Source: Manihot esculenta
Lineage: Eukaryota > Streptophyta > Magnoliopsida > Malpighiales > Euphorbiaceae
Reading direction: 5' to 3'
Assembly (NCBI RefSeq): GCF_001659605.2
Contig: NC_035161.2
Coordinates: forward strand, 24,909,691-24,973,690
Length of the DNA stretch: 64,000 bases
The position numbers and the translations under genes were made by a program. Shown piece after piece: positions 57,512-64,000 of the stretch. How positions within the stretch are numbered: the first letter of the stretch is position 1; every line of letters begins with the position of its first letter. The notes beneath the pieces are model-generated. The model ran no database searches and was not told the DNA's origin. It worked only from the letters and a program-made list of their open reading frames with translations.

Positions 57512-59409
57512 ATGACTCCTATAGAATTCCCTCCTATAGAGAGGTTGCAGTCTATCGTCACCCCTAACAATCTTGGAAGAGCCATTCCCAAAGAACTACT
57601 TCTTATGAGATCCTACCAGATTAGGGCTCTCCATCCTTTTGAAAGGATCGATCTATTATCCTCTGCTCCTTCTAAATTAGTCGATGCCCAAGTACGAAAA
57701 AAAAATTGGCGTTCTACCTGAAACAATTTGATTATGGATTATCTTTTCCTTTTTTCCATTTTTTTTGTTGAGGTCTTCCAATTCTACTGGGTATCTCCCA
57801 GAATGCTGACTCCCAATTCCATCTTATTCATGCGTACCTTCGAGGTGGAGTACTGGGGATGGAGTTTTAGGCTTTCTGTCAACCTATTCAGGTCTTTGTT
57901 CAGGATCCTTCGATCGAACAATAGGTTTTGGAATTTCAGTGGCTGTATAGGCTTGTGTATTTTTACTGGCCATAAGGATTCCATCCGCCATTGGGTCGAG
58001 AGTTTTGCTGTCATTTGTTTGAGCGGGAAATAGAGCTAGGTTTTTGACATTGCTTGGGGAGATATTCACACTAAGTGCAGTATTTTCCCCCGCTTGTCTG
58101 AGTGAGAGCAGTTATATTTTGCCCATTTGACTTCTCTTTCTTATAAGTACGATGTGTTCAAATGTCTGCAACTTCCTCTCGGGAGCAATTGTTATGTTGC
58201 TAGTAGATCTTGACTAATTTTTTTTACTTCTACTTTTCCCCCTTTTTGATTGAACTCTTTGCTTGTTGTGTAGTTTTCACCATCCCTATGGACAAAATCA
58301 CAATGCCCAAAAATTTTGCTCTATCACGAGACTTCATCAAGTAGGCCTGTGAGCAGTTTACTGCTCGAAAAATGATGGATGTTGTGCACGAGCTGCTGGG
58401 TCCAAAGCCTCAAGGTGTCAAGGAGTAGTCTCTATTTTTGGCGAACCCTCTATAAGTCATAGATGCTAGCGATTCCTCGCAAGTTTCCAAGGAGAGGAAC
58501 GAGAATCGGGGTCTCCTAGCTTCAGTTGATGAAGGTTCTGACCATCTTGTGGCAAATGACCCACCCCTCTAAGTGATTCCTTCTGATCCTTCATCCAAGG
58601 GGGAGGGGCCGGAGGCTTTGTGAAGAAACAACTCCCAAGTTCCTCACCAACGTTTTGATCTTTCTCCTCAGAGGAAAAGTATGAGGTTGGTCAAGGAATC
58701 ATACTGGCCTCATCCTCTTAAGAGCAAGTCCTTTTCTAAAGTTCCTAGCGAGGGCGTTCCTATCGCAGTGAGCAAAGGCAAAGAGGGATTGTGAGTTGCT
58801 GCTAGCCCTGAGCTTCCCTGCGCTTTTGTTGCCCATGATTTAGGAGTTACTAATTAGCTGAATGAGGAATCCACCCCTACTTCTATTGCGGAGTTGCTCT
58901 ACAACCATGTCTTTGGGGCTTCTCCTGATATCGTCAATCCTCGTCTCTTGGGCATTTTCTATCATCTTGCTAGGACTAGTGCTCAGGCGGGATCCAGCGG
59001 CTCTAAGCCCGTCGAGGAGCTCTTCACAGACTCCAAGAGTCAAGCCCTTCTGGTAAGATGGTCTTCTTCTTTAGTTCTCCTTCCTTCTCTTTTTCTTCTT
59101 CTTCTTTTCTTCTAATTGATGCTTATATTTCTCTCAGTTCCTTGACACTCTCATTGGGTTGGAAGGGAAGATGAAAACAACTAGCTAGGCCGAGGTTAAG
59201 AAGGCTAGGCAGGAAGAGGCTACTCGCGTGACAGCCTTGTTGAAAGATAAATACGAGGTTGAGGTGAAGAGGTTAAGCGACTTGCTCAAGTAGAGCCGTC
59301 TTCAGAGTGACCCGGCTATTCAGCTAGAAAGCCAATTAGCTAAAGAAAGCTTTGATGCAGCAACTCAGTTGTCTCAGGTTAAAGATGATGCTGATATGAA
59401 AATCGAGGG
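57512..59409 (+). pseudogene. Broken 'putative gypsy-type transposon' gag-like ORF
   Basis: Starts MTPIEFPPIERLQSIVTPNN. The following frames give EVFQFYWVSPRMLTPNSILF near 57770-57830 and GLCIFTGHKDSIRHWVESFA near 57950, which fit the plant domain annotated as putative gypsy-type transposon (found upstream of, or in, Tat-type gag). A Ser/Pro-rich middle with stops follows, then IAELLYNHVFGASPDIVNPR near 58888, a possible intron around 59055-59140, and a coiled-coil stretch EVKKARQEEATRVTALLKDK near 59190-59260 up to QLSQVKDDADMKIEG, where a minus-strand LTR interrupts it at 59410. Several stops; not expressed as one protein. Confidence 0.65.
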
Positions 59410-61077
59410 TGTAACGACCCAAAAATCGGACCGCTACCGGCGCTAGGATCCAGGTCGGCTTAATGCCGCTGGGACCCGTAGCAAGCCTGACATACAACCT
59501 GTAAACCTGTTTAATCTCATACATGATCAAGAATATACATAAAAATTAAAACTTTTCTTTCATACATTCTCTCATACACCAAACTCAACCTGTGCATGCA
59601 CTGAACATAGTCATAATCATAAGCATTGACCCCTCTGTGGGATCTCATCAATGCCCCAATGGGCGATGTAACATATGTTGAGCTGGTTTACATAAACATC
59701 ATAAAACATCTAAGATCATGTATAAAAAGGGATACCTTACACATTGGGTCAAGCACAATCTCTAATCCTCAATATCATTATATACATTACTATTCATAAC
59801 TTTACATCATTTTACAATTTATCATGTCCACACTATCTATTACATAGACAAGACTTCAATACTCTTACTGACCTCCTGGTCTACCTTGTACCTGCAAACC
59901 TGGGGGATTAGGGAGAGGGGTGAGCTACTAGAGCCCAGTGAGCAGAATAATAAAACATTTAAAAACATATGATAACATGGAATGCATCACATCATAGCTA
60001 ATCACATCAAGGATGAACTTGTCACCAATAGCCCTCTACATATCCAATAGTGCCAGAACGTAGAATGGGTCCTGGTCTTTCTCTTACATAGTGCTAGCGA
60101 ACGTAGAATGGGTCCCACTGGTCTTACATTCCGTACCGTACATATCACATCGTCACATCATAGATCGAGGGCTATGGATCATCCAATGTTCATCCACATC
60201 AACAACAATAAAGTATGCAATGCAACATATTCGTGAATTCTAATGCAACAACCTAGTATATCTCATGGCATTAATGATGCGTGAATCATGCTAAAATGTC
60301 CATTATTTGCTTTAAAACGTAATGAGTTATTCCACTCACCTCTGGATAGCTCTGACCAGACACTGGGGCAACTGACTCACTGCTAGGGTCCTCGGTTCCT
60401 CGGGTCCGAACCTACACAGGTGGACTCAAATGAGGGACCAAACATACATGATCATGACTCTAAACTACTCCCCAAAAACCCCCTAAAACACCTCAAAACA
60501 ATCATGCAAAACATGCAAAGGAAGGCTGAACAGGGCACTTTCAGCAGCAGGTTCGGCGGCCGAAAGTCCCTCCAGAGCCGAAAGCCAGACAGGTTCGTCG
60601 GCACCTTCGGCGGCCGAAAGTGCCCTCTAGAGACGAAAGTCTCTTTTCGGGGGCAGGCTTCGGCAGCCGAAAGGCTGGCCTCCCAGGCAGGTTCGGCGGC
60701 CGAAAGTCCTTCGGCTGCCGAACCTGGTTTCTGCCAAAGGGCAGAAACTTGGCTCCTCATGCACATTTGCCTCCCAAATCCTTCCAAACATGCATTTTTC
60801 CTAATCTACAACATACATACTCAAGCATACAAGTTCCTAGGGGCTTCAAACTATCTTAAACCCCATCTTCAACACATCAAACATCCACATTGTCCAAAAA
60901 CATAACATAAACCCATAAACCTAACCATAAGCTAAACACGCATTCTTCCCCATAGATCTACTTAAAACTTACTTAAAACATGCCATAAGCTCAAGATCGG
61001 CCCTTACCTCTTGAAGATCGAGAGGAGAACGACCCTAGCTCGGAAAATGGGAGAGAGAGAGTTTCCTTGAACCTCCA
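59410..61077 (-). repeat. Tekay-type LTR (subfamily B), minus strand, 5' part cut off by T4
   Basis: From TGTAACGACCCAAAAATCGG through the CCATTCTACG repeats (minus; near 60053-60110) and the inverted-repeat cluster (60555-60725) to a point downstream of where the LTR promoter would lie, where T4 begins. The bases before it are GAGGG (59405-59409), a candidate half of its target duplication. Any body of this element lies right of the window. Minus-strand donor-like site AAGAG|GTAAG near 61008. Confidence 0.85.
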
Positions 61078-63385
61078 TGTAATACCCGGCTAGACTCCGG
61101 TATCGGAATTCCTACCGTTCGGTGGAATCTCGAATGTCGGAAGCCTCTAGTAGGGTAGAATCATGTTTTCATAAAATGTTTTAAGGTATTTAATGATTTT
61201 AAGTAAAGAGGAAATGAGTTTTTGCATGAAAACAACCTTGAAGGAAAACTCAGGTTCGGCCGCCGAACCTCAAGTTCGGCCGCCGAACATGCATGCCTTC
61301 GGGAGCGCCTTTAGGCCCCCGAAAGCATAAGTGAGGAAAGTCCAGGTTCGGCTGCCGAACCTCAAGTTTGGCCGCCGAACATGGCATGTATGCGGAGGCA
61401 CGTTCGGCCCCCGAACGTGGCCTGGCCAGCCACTATAAAAGGGTCCCTTAGCCGAAAACGGGCGAGCTTTTTCCCCATTTCCGGCCAAGGTGAGTTCTCC
61501 GCCACCCCTCACCGATCTTTAGTCTTTTCCTTCAGATCTTTCGAGTTTTTCACAAGTTTTTACTTTGTTTTGAAGATTTTTGAGTTTTAAGCAAGTTTTG
61601 GAACTTTGAGGTTCAAGAACCCAAAAATCTCCCACCTCCGAGTTTAGGACGTCTCTCTCTCGATCTTCAAGAGGTAAGAGCCGATCTTAAGCTCATTTCA
61701 TGTTTAAAGTAAGTTTTATGCAAGATCTATGGGGTAGAATGCATGTTTAGCTCATCGTTAGGTTTATGGGTTTTATTTGTGTTTTTGGACAATGTGAGTT
61801 GCTTGTGTGTTGTAGTTGGGGTTTTGATGGTTTGATGCCCCTAGGAACTTGTATGTTTGCTTGTGTATGATTGAGGAATGTTGTAGAATAGGTTTATGCA
61901 TGTTTGGATGAGATAGGAGGCATAAATGCATAGGGGAGCTGAGTTTCTGCCATCCTGGGAGAAACCAGGTTCGGCAGCCAAAGGAACTTTCGGCCGCCGA
62001 ACATGCTTGTGGAGGCAGCCTTCGGCTGCCGAAGCTTGCCCCCGAAAGGAGACTTTCGTCTTTGTCTGGGACTTTCGGCCGCCGAAAGTGCCGCCGAACA
62101 TGCATGAGTTTCGCCTCTGTCTGGGAGTTTCGGCCGCCGAAGGTGCCGCCGAACCTGCCTGACTTTCGGCTCTGGAGGGACTTTCGGTCGCCGAACCTGC
62201 CGCCGAAAGTGCCCTGCCCAGCCCTTTCTTGCATGTTCTTCTATGTTTATTCCATGATGTTTTAGGGGGTTTTTGGGGAGTAGTTTGGAGTCATGTTCAT
62301 GTTGTTTGGTCCCTCATTTGAGTCCACCCGTGTAGGTTCGGACCCGAGGAACCGAGGACCCCAGTAGTGAGTCAGCTGCTCCAGTGTCTGGTCAGAGCTA
62401 CCCAGAGGTGAGTGGAATATCTCATTATGTTTAAAGCAAATAATGGACTTTTTAGCATGATTCACGCATCATGAATGCCATGAGATGTACTAGGTTGTTT
62501 GCATTAGAATTCACGAATATGTTGCATTGCACCTTTTATTGTTGATGTGGATGAACATTGGATGATCCATAGTCCTCGATCTATGATATGACGATGTGAT
62601 ATATACGGTACGGAATGTAAGACCAGTGGGACCCATTCTACGTTCGCTGGCACCATGTAAGGGAAAGACCAGGACCCATTCTATGTTTTGGCACAGTTGG
62701 ACACTGTTATGTTATGATATGTAAGGGAAAGACCATGACCCATTCTACGTTCTGGCACAGTTGGACCATGTAGAGGGCTATTGGTGACAGGTTCATCCTT
62801 GATGTGATTAGCTGTGATGTGATGCATTCCATGATCCATATGATTTAAATGTTTTTATTATTCTGCTCACTGGGCTCTAGTAGCTCACCCCTCTCCCATT
62901 TTCCCCAGGTTTGCAGGTACAGGGTAGACCAGGAGGTTTACAAGAGTGATAAAGTCTGATGTATGTAATAGATAGTGTGGACATGATAAACGTATTAATG
63001 TTATGTAAAAGTATAGTTTCAGTCATGTAATGATATTGAGGATTAGATATTGTGCTTGACATTGTGTATGAGGTATCCCTTTTATTACATGATCAAAAAT
63101 GTTTTATTATGTTCATGAAAGCCAACTCATCTTATGATGTATCGCCCACTGGGGCATTGATGAGATCCCACAGAGGGATCATGATTATGATTATGACTAT
63201 GTGCAGTGCATGTTCAAGTTGAGTTGGATGTATGAAAGAAAAGTTTTAAGTTTTTATGTATGTTGTGATCATGTATGGGATTAAACAGGTTTTCAGGTTG
63301 CAAGTCAGGCTTGCTACGGGTCTTGGCGGCCTTAAGCTGACCCGGATCCTAGCGCCGGTAGCAGTCCGATTTTTGGGTCGTTACA
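61078..63385 (+). repeat. 5' LTR of T4
   Basis: 2308 bp from TGTAATACCCGGCTAGAC to TTTGGGTCGTTACA. TATA box at 61434-61440 in CCAGCCACTATAAAAGGG. Inverted-repeat clusters at about 61253-61420 and 61968-62208; GACCCATTCTACGTT repeats near 62629-62760. Donor-like AAGAG|GTAAG near 61672 and CAGAG|GTGAG near 62405. Confidence 0.93.
61434..61440 (+). promoter_or_regulatory. LTR TATA box (T4)
   Basis: TATAAAA in the context GGCCAGCCACTATAAAAGGG, matching the other Tekay LTRs. Confidence 0.6.
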
Positions 63386-63388
63386 GAA

Positions 63389-63409
63389 TGGTATCAGAGC
63401 CCTAGGTTC
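63389..63409 (+). other. Primer-binding site, T4
   Basis: TGGTATCAGAGCCCTAGG, three bases after the LTR; single copy, unlike T2. Confidence 0.9.
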
Positions 63410-63657
63410 ATAGGATCGGACCTAGAGTATCGGGCTCATAGATGTTCCAGAAGGTCAAGCACAATAGGAAGATCATGTCCACTAGGATAGGATGTGGAGT
63501 CCTGTCTTGTATGATGATGTGAAATGCCATGATTATACACATGTGCATTGATGCTATGCTATGATTTATATGTTTATGTGATGAGGGTTCATGTGTGCCC
63601 ACATGAACCATATGATGCTGATGTTTGTGTGATGTGTACTATTTTTCAGAAAACAGG

Positions 63658-64000
63658 ATGAGAGGAACCCGTCGATCGGCAAGATTGACCGGAGTGCCAC
63701 CTGAGGATGAGGGCACGAGCGCCCGTCCTCCTACATTGCCTAGGGCAATGTCTTGTAGAGCAAACAGAGAAAGAGTGTCAAGGGACCCTAGAAGGTCTGT
63801 TGATGCTAGCAGAAGGGGGACAGATAGAGGAGGAAGTTCTTCAGATGTGAGGGAGGTTACGGAAGAGGATCAGAGGAGGGATGGGAACCTGAATGTGAGC
63901 ATGGAGGAAGAAGGGACAGGGGAGTCTCAGGGAGGCGTTCAGGCCTCGGGGTATGGTTTTCCACCCCATTATCCACCCTTTCCACAGGGTTCAGGGTATC
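63658..64000 (+). CDS. gag-pol N-terminus, Tekay/Del chromovirus (T4), runs off the window
   Basis: Open for 114 codons from [20 protein letters not shown] to the proline/aromatic-rich stretch FPPHYPPFPQGSGY. It is the counterpart of the first part of the T1-T3 polyproteins, with no stop so far. An acceptor-like TTTTTCAG ends at 63649, eight bases before the ATG. Whether the rest is intact cannot be seen. Confidence 0.9.
   Translation, partial: MRGTRRSARLTGVPPEDEGTSARPPTLPRAMSCRANRERVSRDPRRSVDASRRGTDRGGSSSDVREVTEEDQRRDGNLNVSMEEEGTGESQGGVQASGYGFPPHYPPFPQGSGY

Larger units (their letters stand above)
61078..64000 (+). mobile_element. Tekay/Del chromovirus (copy T4), open at the right edge
   Basis: LTR 61078-63385, primer site 63389-63409 and start of gag at 63658; the rest lies outside the window. 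Inserted into the minus-strand LTR at 61077, giving two LTR sequences head to head. CTCCA (61073-61077) is the candidate left half of its target duplication. Confidence 0.9.

Overview
This 64 kb window looks like nuclear DNA of a flowering plant, probably a eudicot: it has plant LTR-retrotransposon lineages, plant LINE RNase H tails, and one intron-containing host gene with GT-AG introns. Family-level placement (Euphorbiaceae would be plausible) is only a guess. Almost all of the window is transposable-element DNA inserted into other transposable elements. The one convincing intact host gene is an eight-exon bHLH transcription factor of the GL3/EGL3/MYC1 type (subgroup IIIf) at 33018-35518, the class that partners MYB and WD40 proteins in flavonoid and epidermal-cell programmes.

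Layout. 1-190 is the end of a Mutator-like DNA element that cuts off the first LTR. 191-9611 is a Ty3/gypsy chromovirus of the Tekay/Del type (T1, plus strand, four in-frame stops), inserted into an LTR of a related subfamily (9612-11486). That LTR abuts a decayed Tat-lineage gypsy pol gene (11487-11802), which is split by a second, very young Tekay element on the minus strand (T2, 11803-21954, target duplication GGTAC, open 1662-residue gag-pol). The Tat gene resumes at 21955-23049 and is followed by an array of about 81-bp tandem repeats. A LINE RNase H tail (24838-25333, minus) is interrupted by a Copia element (25334-31488, CCTCT duplication), itself interrupted by a solo LTR (28687-30053). 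A transposon-poor gap holds the bHLH gene. A LINE tail (38220-38500) and a second Tat leader and gag (38540-39362, 42890-43193) follow; that gag is split by a minus-strand LTR element with an AATAC duplication (39368-42889), which itself carries a Mutator-like element (39614-41747). A third Tekay element (T3, 43194-49803) is truncated inside integrase and abuts an unrecognised coding-like fragment (minus, 49804-50361). 50653-55938 is an older LTR element with a non-coding interior. 57512-59409 is a broken ORF resembling the plant 'putative gypsy-type transposon' gag-like proteins, interrupted by a minus-strand Tekay LTR (59410-61077), which is in turn interrupted by a fourth Tekay element (T4, 61078 to the right edge, gag open at the edge).

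The Tekay group explains most of the oddities: 2.1-2.4 kb LTRs packed with TTCGGC-N-GCCGAA inverted repeats, a TATA box in a conserved context, splice-donor-like sites in the LTR, an acceptor-like TTTTTCAG or TTTTCCAG just before the gag ATG, an initiator-tRNA-Met-type primer site, and a hairpin beside the polypurine tract. LTR divergence counted by eye gives an age order: T2 about 17 differences in 2.4 kb, T1 about 35 in 2.0 kb, the 50653-55938 element about 37 in 633 bp. The youngest copy, T2, has no stop codon, but its reverse-transcriptase catalytic box reads FIND where its relatives read FIDD, so it is probably unable to reverse-transcribe by itself.
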